A program made the translations under genes and the position numbers. A DNA stretch of 64,000 nucleotides from Citrobacter sp. FP75 (GTDB lineage Bacteria > Pseudomonadota > Gammaproteobacteria > Enterobacterales > Enterobacteriaceae). Shown piece by piece: positions 1 through 7,576 of this stretch. Position 1 is the stretch's first letter. Each line of letters begins with the position of its first letter. The stretch lies in assembly GCF_018342065.1 (NCBI RefSeq), contig NZ_JAFDOE010000002.1, positions 434,001 through 498,000 on the forward strand, given 5' to 3'. The notes beneath the pieces were generated by a model, which was given only the letters and a program-made list of their open reading frames with translations, had not been told where the DNA came from and made no database searches.

Positions 1-34
1 CGCGTGAATTTATCTGTAAAGGGGAGGAAGCCTG

Positions 35-1453
35 ATGAGCCAGACGCTGTTTACCCAGCCGTTGAACGTGATTAACGTTGGCATCGCGATGTTCAGCGAT
101 GATCTGAAAAAGCAGAACGTACCCGTGACTCAGCTCGACTGGACGCCGCCGGGCCAGGGCAACATGCAGGTGGTTGCTGCGCTGGACGAGATTGCCGATT
201 CGCCGCTGGCAGACAAAATCGCTGCCGCTAACCAGCAGGCGCTGGAACGTATTATCCAGTCGCATCCGGCGCTGATTGGCTATGACCAGGCGATCAACGT
301 GGTGCCGGGCATGACCCGCAACACCATCCTGCATGCCGGGCCGCCTACCCGTTGGGAAAACATGTGCGGCGCAATGAAAGGCGCAGTCACCGGTGCGCTG
401 GTGTTTGAAGGGCTGGCGAAAGATCTGGATGAAGCCGCCGAACTGGCCGCCTCCGGCGAAATTATCTTCTCGCCGTGCCATGAGCACGACTGCGTCGGGT
501 CGATGGCGGGCGTGACGTCGGCGTCGATGTTTATGCACATCGTCGAGAACAAAACCTACGGCAACCGCGCATATACCAATATGAGCGAGCAGATGGCGAA
601 GATCCTGCGCATGGGCGCGAACGATCAGAGCGTTATCGAAAGGCTGAACTGGATGCGTGATGTGCTGGGGCCGATGCTGCGCGATGCCATGAAGCTGGCG
701 GGCGAAATCGACTTGCGTCTGATGCTGGCGCAGGCGCTGCACATGGGCGATGAGTGCCATAACCGTAATAACGCCGGGACGGCGCTGCTGATTCAGGCGC
801 TGACCCCGTGGATCATCCAGACCGGTTATCCGGTCGCGCAGCAGCGTGAAGTGTTTGAGTTTGTCCTCAGTAGCGACTATTTCTCCGGACCGACGTGGAT
901 GGCGATGTGTAAAGCCGCGATGGACGCCGCGCACGGCATTGAGTACAGCACTGTCGTGACGACGATGGCGCGTAACGGCGTCGAGTTCGGTTTGCGCGTC
1001 AGCGGCTTACCAGGGCAATGGTTTACCGGTCCGGCGCAGCAGGTGATTGGCCCGATGTTTGCGGGCTACAAGCCGGAAGATTCAGGGCGCGATATCGGCG
1101 ACAGCGCGATTACCGAAACCTACGGCATTGGTGGTTTCGCCATGGCGACGGCTCCCGCCATCGTGGCGCTGGTCGGCGGTACGGTTGAGGAAGCGGTCGA
1201 TTTCTCTCGCCAGATGCGTGAAATCACGCTGGGCGAAAACCCGAACGTCACCATTCCGCTGCTCGGTTTTATGGGTGTACCAACCGCTATCGACATCACG
1301 CGCGTGGGCAGCACCGGCATTCTGCCGGTGATCAACACCGCGATTGCGCACAAAGATGCGGGGATCGGCATGATCGGCGCGGGAATTGTACATCCGCCGT
1401 TTGCCTGCTTTGAAAAGGCGATCCTCAGCTGGCGCGATCGCTACTGCCAATAA
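35..1453 (+). CDS. yahG: YahG, DUF1116 oxamate carbamoyltransferase-like subunit
   Basis: This 472-residue protein has the length and sequence character of E. coli YahG, a DUF1116 protein paralogous to AllG (formerly YlbE). AllFGH was reported to form oxamate transcarbamylase, which releases carbamoyl phosphate in anaerobic allantoin breakdown. By that relation this protein is probably one subunit of a similar cytoplasmic carbamoyltransferase; its true substrate is not known. A GGGGAGGA ribosome site at 21-28 sits before the ATG. The partner subunit (FdrA/YahF type) would be expected just upstream, outside the window. A permease, a carbamate kinase and an amidohydrolase follow on the same strand, as expected for a catabolic operon making ATP from carbamoyl phosphate. 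Family call is secure; the reaction is inferred. Confidence 0.88.
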   Translation: MSQTLFTQPLNVINVGIAMFSDDLKKQNVPVTQLDWTPPGQGNMQVVAALDEIADSPLADKIAAANQQALERIIQSHPALIGYDQAINVVPGMTRNTILHAGPPTRWENMCGAMKGAVTGALVFEGLAKDLDEAAELAASGEIIFSPCHEHDCVGSMAGVTSASMFMHIVENKTYGNRAYTNMSEQMAKILRMGANDQSVIERLNWMRDVLGPMLRDAMKLAGEIDLRLMLAQALHMGDECHNRNNAGTALLIQALTPWIIQTGYPVAQQREVFEFVLSSDYFSGPTWMAMCKAAMDAAHGIEYSTVVTTMARNGVEFGLRVSGLPGQWFTGPAQQVIGPMFAGYKPEDSGRDIGDSAITETYGIGGFAMATAPAIVALVGGTVEEAVDFSRQMREITLGENPNVTIPLLGFMGVPTAIDITRVGSTGILPVINTAIAHKDAGIGMIGAGIVHPPFACFEKAILSWRDRYCQ

Positions 1454-1459
1454 CAACAA

Positions 1460-1484
1460 CCGGGGCTAACGCCGTTAGCCCCGG
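1460..1484 (+). other. Intercistronic hairpin after yahG
   Basis: A perfect 12-bp inverted repeat (CCGGGGCTAACG at 1460-1471 against 1473-1484) lies 7 bases after the yahG stop. No T-run follows, so it is not a standard terminator. It may protect the upstream mRNA 3' end or lower expression of the permease. Confidence 0.6.
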
Positions 1485-1570
1485 GCTCGCAAAGCGAAAA
1501 ACGTTGCTTACCTGCAGGGCTGGGCGATCTCCGCGATCGCAAACGATGCTTAACCTGTAAAGGATATTCC

Positions 1571-3121
1571 ATGAACAGCATAAAACTAGAATGGAAACGC
1601 GGTGACTGGGCGGCTTACTTTGGGCTGATGACCAACAACCTGACTAACCTGCTGACAATGATGGGGCTGCTCATTTTTGTCGTCGGGATCCCTACCGAAA
1701 TTGTTTATGGCCGTATTGCGCCTGCCTTTGGTCTGGCGGTGCTGGTGGCCAGCGTCTGCTATGCCTGGTTTGGCCTGCAGATGGCAAAGCACACCGGGCG
1801 TAAAGACGTGACGGCGCTGCCGTCCGGGCCGAGCGCGCCGTCAATTTTTACCGTCACATTCCTGGTGCTGATGCCGGTTTATCAGCAAACCAAAGATGCC
1901 AACTTTGCCATCCAGATAGCGCTGGTGTGGTGTTTTGTCGAAGCGTTGATCCTGGTCGGCGGCTCGTTCCTCGGCGAGACTATCCGCAAGATGATCCCGC
2001 GTACGGTACTGCTCTCTTGTCTGTCCGGCCTGGGACTGCTGCTGCTGGCGATGAACCCGATGCTGCAGGCGTTTGAAGCGCCGACCGTCTCCTTCATCGT
2101 CCTGCTGCTGATCTTCATTAACTGGTTCGGTAAGAAGCCGATTTTTGCCCGTATCCCGACCGGTTTGCTGCTGCTGATTGCCGGTACGGCTCTGGCATGG
2201 ATCTCCGGTTTACAAAGCCCGGAAGCCATTAAAGCGTCGATGTCCTCCTTTGGTTTTAACCCGCCGGAAATTCACGTCGACAGCTTCCTGCAAGGCCTGC
2301 CGCACGCTCTGCCGTATCTGGCTTCTGCGGTTCCCCTGGGACTGGCGAACTACATTTTTGACCTCGAGAACATTGAAAGTGCGCACGCCGCAGGCGATGA
2401 GTACAACACCCGTAAGGTCATGATGGCGAACGGTTTTGCCTCGATGCTCGGCTGTATGCTGGGTAATCCATTCCCGGTGACCGTGTATGTCGGGCATGCG
2501 GGCTGGAAAGCGATGGGAGCCAGCATCGGTTACACCCTCGCCTCGGGTATCACCATGTTCCTGGTGCCGCTGTTTGGCCTGGGAGCGTTTATGCTCGCCA
2601 TTATTCCGATGACCGCGATCGTGCCGATTCTGGTGTTTATCGGCGTGGTGACCGCCAACCAGGTGGTACGAGAAACGCCCAAAGTCGAGGTGCCTGTCAT
2701 CTTCATCTGTCTGTTCCCGTGGATAGCCAACTGGGCGTTGACCATCGTTAACAGCGTGATGGGGGCGGCTGGAACGTCAGCGGCGAAACTCGGAACCGAT
2801 CTGCTACACAGCAAAGGCGTGTACTACGACGGGCTGGTGCATCTCGGTAGCGGCGCGCCGCTGGCCAGTATGCTGTGGGGCTGTATCGCCATCTTTGCCA
2901 TTATAAACAAGCCATTACGCGGAGCTATTGCCGCCGCCGGTGGGGCGCTGCTGTCACTGTTTGGGGTGATCCACTCCCCGGCCGTTGGGTTTGCTGAAGG
3001 CAGCTCGCTGATGTTTGTCATGGCCTACCTGATGATGGGCGGTATGTTCGTGATAAAGCATGTTCTCGACAGCCGTGAAGCGGTGACTGCTCTTGAGCAG
3101 CAACCGACCAAAACCTCCTGA
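1571..3121 (+). CDS. NCS2-type (AzgA-like) nucleobase permease
   Basis: A 516-residue, very hydrophobic protein with about 12 membrane segments. The N-terminal block (TNNLTNLLTMMGLL, then TALPSGPSAPS) and the central acidic DLENIESAHAAGDEY stretch resemble purine/xanthine/uracil permeases of the NCS2 superfamily. It should sit in the inner membrane and import a nucleobase or ureide. It lies between yahG and the carbamate kinase gene, so its substrate is probably the compound that the operon degrades or its amidohydrolase product. The E. coli K-12 yah operon as I know it has no permease here. A ribosome site (AAAGGA, 1559-1564) precedes the ATG. Substrate cannot be read from sequence. Confidence 0.75.
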   Translation: MNSIKLEWKRGDWAAYFGLMTNNLTNLLTMMGLLIFVVGIPTEIVYGRIAPAFGLAVLVASVCYAWFGLQMAKHTGRKDVTALPSGPSAPSIFTVTFLVLMPVYQQTKDANFAIQIALVWCFVEALILVGGSFLGETIRKMIPRTVLLSCLSGLGLLLLAMNPMLQAFEAPTVSFIVLLLIFINWFGKKPIFARIPTGLLLLIAGTALAWISGLQSPEAIKASMSSFGFNPPEIHVDSFLQGLPHALPYLASAVPLGLANYIFDLENIESAHAAGDEYNTRKVMMANGFASMLGCMLGNPFPVTVYVGHAGWKAMGASIGYTLASGITMFLVPLFGLGAFMLAIIPMTAIVPILVFIGVVTANQVVRETPKVEVPVIFICLFPWIANWALTIVNSVMGAAGTSAAKLGTDLLHSKGVYYDGLVHLGSGAPLASMLWGCIAIFAIINKPLRGAIAAAGGALLSLFGVIHSPAVGFAEGSSLMFVMAYLMMGGMFVIKHVLDSREAVTALEQQPTKTS

Positions 3122-3147
3122 ATCGTTTAGCTGTGGAAGATGACGCT

Positions 3148-4098
3148 ATGAAAGAACTTGTGGTCGTTGCCATTGGCGGCAACAGCATTATCAAAGATAA
3201 CGCCAGCCAGTCGATTGAGCACCAGGCTGAAGCAGTAAAGGCGGTTGCGGATACGGTGCTGGAGATGCTGGCATCCGACTACAACATTGTGCTGACACAC
3301 GGTAACGGGCCGCAGGTGGGACTGGATCTTCGACGCGCGGAGATTGCCCACGAGCGTGAAGGCTTACCGCTGACGCCGCTGGCAAACTGCGTAGCCGATA
3401 CCCAGGGCGGCATCGGCTATTTGATCCAACAGGCGCTGAACAACCGCCTGGCGCGGCGCGGTGAGCAGAAGGCGGTCACCGTGGTCACGCAGGTGGAGGT
3501 CGACAAAAACGATCCAGGATTTGCTAACCCGACTAAGCCCATCGGGGCGTTCTTCAGTGAAGCTCAGCGTGATGCGCTGCAACAGGTCAATCCGGGCTGG
3601 CGCTTTGTTGAGGATTCTGGGCGCGGCTACCGTCGGGTAGTCGCCTCGCCGGAGCCGAAGCGCATTGTTGAGGCGGAGGCGATCAAAACGCTGACTCAGC
3701 AAGGATTTGTGGTGATTGGCGCGGGCGGCGGTGGGATCCCGGTGGTGCGTAGCGATCAGGGGGATTATCAGAGCGTGGACGCGGTGATTGATAAAGATCT
3801 CTCCACCGCATTGCTGGCGCAGGAGATCCGCGCTGACATTCTGGTGATCACCACCGGCGTTGAGAAAGTGTGTGTGCACTTTGGCAAGCCCAACCAGCAG
3901 GCGCTGGACACGGTGGATGTCGCAACAATGACCCGCTACATGCAGGAAGGGCACTTCCCGCCGGGCAGCATGTTACCCAAAATCATTGCCAGCCTGACGT
4001 TTCTGGCCCGTGGCGGCAAGCGGGTGATCATCACCACGCCGGAATGCCTGCCCGCCGCGCTGCGCGGCGAAACGGGCACTCATATTGTCCATTCCTGA
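3148..4098 (+). CDS. yahI: Carbamate kinase YahI
   Basis: Catabolic carbamate kinase of the ArcC/YahI family: carbamoyl phosphate plus ADP gives carbamate plus ATP. Visible motifs are the N-terminal GGNS loop, HGNGPQVG near residue 55, and the glycine-rich GAGGGGIPV near residue 195, all typical of the amino acid kinase fold. A GTG at 3133 could extend the protein by five residues, but GGAAG at 3135-3139 is correctly spaced for the ATG at 3148, giving 316 residues like E. coli YahI. It follows the permease after 26 bases and precedes yahJ by 12. Cytoplasmic; it would be the energy-yielding last step of this operon. Confidence 0.92.
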   Translation: MKELVVVAIGGNSIIKDNASQSIEHQAEAVKAVADTVLEMLASDYNIVLTHGNGPQVGLDLRRAEIAHEREGLPLTPLANCVADTQGGIGYLIQQALNNRLARRGEQKAVTVVTQVEVDKNDPGFANPTKPIGAFFSEAQRDALQQVNPGWRFVEDSGRGYRRVVASPEPKRIVEAEAIKTLTQQGFVVIGAGGGGIPVVRSDQGDYQSVDAVIDKDLSTALLAQEIRADILVITTGVEKVCVHFGKPNQQALDTVDVATMTRYMQEGHFPPGSMLPKIIASLTFLARGGKRVIITTPECLPAALRGETGTHIVHS

Positions 4099-4110
4099 AA
4101 GGAGATGCGA

Positions 4111-5493
4111 ATGAAGGAAAACAACAGCCGCCGTGAGTTTTTAAGCCAGGGCGGAAAAATGGTGACCGCTGCCGCGCTGTTTGGCGCGGTAGCCCCGGTC
4201 GCGTATGCTGCTAATCCTGTCGGGAATACCTGTGACACGAAGAGCACCATGACGATTAACGATAAACACTACTACCTGGATAACGTCCTGCTGGAAGCGG
4301 GGTTCGATTACGAAAACTCGGTGGTGGTACATACTCGTACCGCGCTGCAAACCGTTGAGATTCAGGACGGGAAAATTGTTGCGCTGCGCGAGAATAAGCA
4401 GCATCCGGATGCGACGCTGCCGCACTACGATGCGGGTGGAAAGCTGATGCTGCCCGCTATGCGCGACATGCATATCCATCTGGATAAAACCTTTTATGGC
4501 GGCCCGTGGCGCTCACTGAATCGCCCGGCGGGTACCACCATTCAGGATATGATCCGCCTGGAGCAAAAGCTGCTGCCTGAACTCCAGCCCTATACTCAGG
4601 AGCGTGCCGAAAAGCTTATCGACCTGCTGCAATCAAAAGGCACCTCGATTGCCCGCAGCCACTGCAATATTGAGCCGGTTTCCGGGCTGAAAAATCTGGA
4701 AAACTTACAGGCGGTTCTGGCGCGTCGTCAGCCGGGTTTTACCTGTGAAATCGTGGCGTTTCCGCAGCATGGTCTGCTGCTCTCGAAGTCTGAACCGCTG
4801 ATGCGCGAAGCGATGCAGGCCGGGGCGCAGTATGTGGGCGGGCTGGATCCGACCAGCGTGGACGGGGCGATGGAGAAATCCCTCGACACCATGTTCCAGA
4901 TTGCACTCGATTACAACAAAGGCGTGGATATCCATCTGCATGAAACCAGTCCGGCAGGCGTGGCGGCGGTGAATTACATGGTGGAAACGGTAGAGAAAAC
5001 TCCGCAACTGAAAGGCAAGCTGACCATCAGCCACGCGTTTGCGCTGTCTACGCTGAACGAGCAGCAGGTGGATGAACTGGCAACCCGTATGGTGGCGCAG
5101 CAAATTACCATTGCCTCGACGGTGCCAATTGGCACGATGCACATGCCGCTGAAACAGCTGCGCGACAAAGGCGTGGTGGTGATAACCGGCACCGACAGCG
5201 TGATCGACCACTGGTCACCGTATGGGCTGGGGGACATGCTGGAGAAAGCGAATCTGTACGCGCAGCTCTATATTCGCCCGAACGAACTCAACCTGTCGCG
5301 GGCGCTGTTCCTCGCCACTGGCGATGTGCTGCCGCTCAACGATAAAGGTGAACGTGCCTGGCCGAAAGCGCAGGATGAAGCCAGCTTTGTGCTGGTGGAT
5401 GCTTCCTGTTCTGCGGAAGCGGTCGCGCGAATCTCCCCACGTACCGCAACCTTCCATAAAGGCCTGCTGGTGTGGGGAAATGTGGCGAGCTAG
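4111..5493 (+). CDS. yahJ: YahJ, Tat-exported amidohydrolase/deaminase
   Basis: A metal-dependent amidohydrolase related to cytosine deaminases and matching E. coli YahJ. The N-terminus carries a twin-arginine motif (SRREFL, residues 6-11), a hydrophobic stretch and an AYA cleavage site near residue 33, so a folded enzyme is probably exported to the periplasm. Metal-site motifs are MHIHLDK near residue 120, HLHET near 275, a SHAFAL histidine, and TGTDSV near 355. Starts at 4105 and 4111 are both ATG; the AAAGGAG at 4098-4104 fits 4111. It is the last gene of the operon. The substrate is unknown; a cyclic ureide or pyrimidine-like amide is an inference from the family and from the carbamate kinase nearby. 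Confidence 0.88.
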   Translation: MKENNSRREFLSQGGKMVTAAALFGAVAPVAYAANPVGNTCDTKSTMTINDKHYYLDNVLLEAGFDYENSVVVHTRTALQTVEIQDGKIVALRENKQHPDATLPHYDAGGKLMLPAMRDMHIHLDKTFYGGPWRSLNRPAGTTIQDMIRLEQKLLPELQPYTQERAEKLIDLLQSKGTSIARSHCNIEPVSGLKNLENLQAVLARRQPGFTCEIVAFPQHGLLLSKSEPLMREAMQAGAQYVGGLDPTSVDGAMEKSLDTMFQIALDYNKGVDIHLHETSPAGVAAVNYMVETVEKTPQLKGKLTISHAFALSTLNEQQVDELATRMVAQQITIASTVPIGTMHMPLKQLRDKGVVVITGTDSVIDHWSPYGLGDMLEKANLYAQLYIRPNELNLSRALFLATGDVLPLNDKGERAWPKAQDEASFVLVDASCSAEAVARISPRTATFHKGLLVWGNVAS

Positions 5494-5504
5494 CCGTGCT
5501 TCAC

Positions 5505-5528
5505 GCGCAGCGACAAACGTCGCTGCGC
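5505..5528. terminator. Hairpin between convergent yahJ and rcnA
   Basis: A perfect 10-bp stem (5505-5514 with 5519-5528, AAAC loop) lies between the yahJ stop and the rcnA stop. No clear T-run is seen on either side, so it is a possible bidirectional stop signal only. Confidence 0.45.
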
Positions 5529-5535
5529 TCTGCGA

Positions 5536-6408
5536 TTACCCTACGATCCCCAGATAGCCGTGGATCCCCATATACAAGCCGACCATGCCGATCAGCACGC
5601 TGGAAAAATACGGCGCTTTGCGCGCCATCGCGTTAAATCCACTCCAGCGTTTGGCGGCCTGCTGTACGCTGATTGCCGCGCCTACGCCCACCGTCACCAA
5701 TGTCAACGCCAGCCCGAGGCTGAAGCACAGCACCATAGTCGCGCCCAGGGTGAAGGCTTTGAGCTGGATACAAATCAGCAGTACCGTAATGGCGGCAGGG
5801 CAGGGGATTAATCCGCCGGTCAGGCCAAACAGTAAAATTTGCCCATTGGTGACCTCTTTGCCCGCAAAGCGACGCTGGATGTCGGTGGCATGTGCCCGTT
5901 CGTGGGCATCCTGATACGCTTTTGAATCTTCGCTCAGTCCTGCCAGTGCGGCATGGTCATGAGTGTGTTCGTGATGATGGTGGTGATCGTCATCGTGGTC
6001 GTGGTGGTGATGAGTATGATGGTGATGTTCGTGACCATAGTCGTGATGCGTCTGAGCCAGCCAGTTTTGTTCGCCGCGCCAGGTGCGCCAGAACATCCAC
6101 AATGCGGTGCTCAAGATAATGATCGCTGAGACAAATTGCAGCCAGGGTTCAACCGCCTGTGCGGTAAACGCTTTACTGATATACATCCCGCCGAGCGCAA
6201 TTAACCACACCACAGCGGTATGCGATAACGTGGCCGCCAGCCCCAGCATCACCGCCTGTTTAATCGTGCCCTTAATGGCGATGATAAAGGCCGCCATCAT
6301 CGTCTTGGAATGCCCCGGCTCCAGACCGTGTAACACTCCCAATAAAATCGCGCTGGGAATGAAAAACCAGGCGTTGCCCTGCTGAAGAAGTGTAGAAAAT
6401 TCACCCAT
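5536..6408 (-). CDS. rcnA: Nickel/cobalt efflux protein RcnA
   Basis: Inner-membrane Ni2+/Co2+ efflux protein of the NiCoT/RcnA family. Six or so membrane segments flank a cytoplasmic loop of extreme His/Asp content (about residues 125-155, over 20 histidines), the metal-sensing or metal-carrying loop of this family. HGLEPGHS in the first segment is the family signature. An in-frame upstream extension to 6534 exists, but it would run through the RcnR operators; the ATG at 6408 (MGEFSTLLQ) gives 290 residues, close to the E. coli protein (274). It is divergent from rcnR and is expected to be repressed by apo-RcnR. Confidence 0.95.
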   Translation of the reverse strand: MGEFSTLLQQGNAWFFIPSAILLGVLHGLEPGHSKTMMAAFIIAIKGTIKQAVMLGLAATLSHTAVVWLIALGGMYISKAFTAQAVEPWLQFVSAIIILSTALWMFWRTWRGEQNWLAQTHHDYGHEHHHHTHHHHDHDDDHHHHHEHTHDHAALAGLSEDSKAYQDAHERAHATDIQRRFAGKEVTNGQILLFGLTGGLIPCPAAITVLLICIQLKAFTLGATMVLCFSLGLALTLVTVGVGAAISVQQAAKRWSGFNAMARKAPYFSSVLIGMVGLYMGIHGYLGIVG

Positions 6409-6444
6409 GAGAATGATTCTTAGTTGTTTAATTTCGTTTGATTC

Positions 6445-6479
6445 TACTCCCCCCCAGTACCGAATACTACCCCCCAGTA
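6445..6479. promoter_or_regulatory. Two tandem RcnR operators
   Basis: Two 15-bp sites, TACTCCCCCCCAGTA (6445-6459) and TACTACCCCCCAGTA (6465-6479), lie in the rcnA-rcnR divergent promoter region with centres exactly 20 bp apart. They match the published RcnR target, a TACT/AGTA inverted repeat around a G/C tract. Binding of RcnR here should repress both rcnA and rcnR until nickel or cobalt binds. Confidence 0.92.
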
Positions 6480-6527
6480 GATCGGCACGGTATAGTGAGT
6501 CATGATTTATGCAACCGGGACAGAACG

Positions 6528-6800
6528 ATGTCACACACGATCCGCGACAAACAAAAGCTGAAAGCCCGAACCAGTAAGATTCAGGGACAGGTAGCGGCGT
6601 TGAAAACCATGCTGGATGAACCGCATGAATGCGCGGCGGTATTGCAGCAAATAGCGGCGATCCGCGGGGCGGTAAACGGATTAATGCGTGAAGTGATTAA
6701 AGGTCATCTGACCGAGCATATTGTGCATCAGGGCGATGAAATCAAACGCGAAGAGGATCTGGACGTGGTGCTGAAGGTGCTGGATTCTTACATCAAGTAA
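6528..6800 (+). CDS. rcnR: Nickel/cobalt-responsive repressor RcnR
   Basis: A 90-residue all-helical CsoR/RcnR-family repressor. The metal ligands known in E. coli RcnR are all present: His3, Cys35, His60 and His64. In-frame codons reach back to 6438, but these lie in the operator region; the ATG at 6528 ([10 protein letters not shown]) gives exactly the family length. Divergent from rcnA and likely autoregulated through the two operators at 6445-6479. Confidence 0.96.
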   Translation: MSHTIRDKQKLKARTSKIQGQVAALKTMLDEPHECAAVLQQIAAIRGAVNGLMREVIKGHLTEHIVHQGDEIKREEDLDVVLKVLDSYIK

Positions 6801-6872
6801 GGTTGAATGCGGCTCATCCACGTTCAATACCGTCCAGTTAAGCACGTAGGGTGAATATGTGATTCTTGCTCA

Positions 6873-6974
6873 GGGTTCCGTTCACTTCAGCAGTGTCATT
6901 TATCTGAAGCACAGATACCCGTGAACGTGTAAAGGGCGTTCTTCGCCACGCCCTTTACAATTCCGGCTCCCGGC
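6873..6974 (+). repeat. Left arm of composite repeat
   Basis: A 57-bp unit (6873-6929) starts GGGTTCCGTTCAC and ends GTGAACGTG, with inner CTTCAG/CTGAAG complementarity. It runs into a perfect 12-bp hairpin with an 8-nt loop (6928-6939 and 6948-6959), then GGCTCCCGGC at 6965-6974. The right arm shows the same order and spacing in inverse orientation. Confidence 0.75.
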
Positions 6975-7353
6975 GGGAAAATTGTTGCTGCGCAATACCC
7001 TCCGCTTATTCCTTCAGGCTACCGGGCCGGGCGCGAGGTAGCATCCCTGCAAAACGCGCCCTGAGCCAGCATCCATGCTGGCTCTCCCGGCCTTACGGAA
7101 ACACGTCGGCAATTTTCAGCCGGATCAGCCACGCCTGGCCTCCTGTATTTTTATTTGAATATGCTTGAACAGCAAAAAGATTTAACTGAAAGTCAGAGCG
7201 TTGAAGCGGTGACCTTGGTCCGGCTGAAAATCGATGAGGCGTTGACGGCTGACCGGGACTGCCCGCAGGGATGCGGGCAGAGGGGACGGCCTGCAGGGAC
7301 GCAGGCTCGGCCCCGACCCGACAGGCAGACGGAATAAGTCGAATGACAAAATT

Positions 7354-7455
7354 GCCGGGAGCCTTGGTTGCAAGGGAGGCGGCGGTGAGCCTCCCTTGCA
7401 CGTTCACAGGAATTGGTGCTTCAGAGAAACGATGAACATGAGGTGAACGGAACCC
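7354..7455 (-). repeat. Right arm of composite repeat (inverted)
   Basis: Read on the minus strand, this arm has the same 57-bp unit (7455 down to 7399; about 44 of 57 bases equal to the left arm by eye), a perfect 12-bp hairpin with an 8-nt loop (7369-7380 and 7389-7400), and the identical GGCTCCCGGC decamer (7354-7363) at the same distance. The hairpin stem sequence differs from the left arm but stays fully paired. Confidence 0.75.
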
Positions 7456-7576
7456 TTTCTCTGAGATAGCATACTCATTACCTCCGCCAACACAGGTTGA
7501 TACTTTCTGAAACTGAGTCGTTAACTGAACGACATTGCGCCCACGCTCAGGAGAATGAGTCGTTAAACAACACGTC

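Larger units (their letters stand above)
6857..7471. repeat. Hairpin-rich non-coding composite repeat element
   Basis: This block fills most of the 776-bp gap between rcnR and yqeG. It consists of two inverted arms (entries at 6873-6974 and 7354-7455) around a centre with further perfect hairpins: GAGCCAGCAT at 7063-7072 against 7075-7084, GGGCGCG at 7029-7035 against 7055-7061, CTGCCCGCA at 7259-7267 against 7272-7280, and GCCTGC at 7289-7294 against 7301-7306. The only open frames inside are short (60 residues on plus, about 104 on minus), match nothing I recognise, and run through the hairpins. It carries no transposase. It could be a non-autonomous mobile element, a remnant, or a source of structured RNA. 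Outer limits are approximate. Confidence 0.6.

Noticed and set aside
5560..6385. Plus-strand ORFs antisense to rcnA
   Set aside because: They mirror the His codon runs of rcnA and have no start signals; shadow frames.
6438..6800. A 120-residue frame extending RcnR upstream
   Set aside because: The extra 30 codons run through the two RcnR operators; the 90-residue form has the correct family length and metal ligands.
7155..7337. A 60-residue ORF inside the hairpin element
   Set aside because: It is largely made of the inverted repeats, has low-complexity Arg/Pro/Gly content and no plausible ribosome site.
7093..7407. A 104-residue minus-strand ORF inside the hairpin element
   Set aside because: It traverses several perfect palindromes and resembles no protein I know; treated as a by-product of the GC-rich repeats.
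6857..7471. CRISPR array or retron for the repeat block
   Set aside because: Repeats are inverted pairs, not regularly spaced direct repeats, and no cas or reverse transcriptase gene is near.
7514..7566. Direct repeat TGAGTCGTTAA at 7514 and 7556 as target-site duplication
   Set aside because: The copies are 42 bp apart, both to the right of the hairpin element, so they do not flank it.
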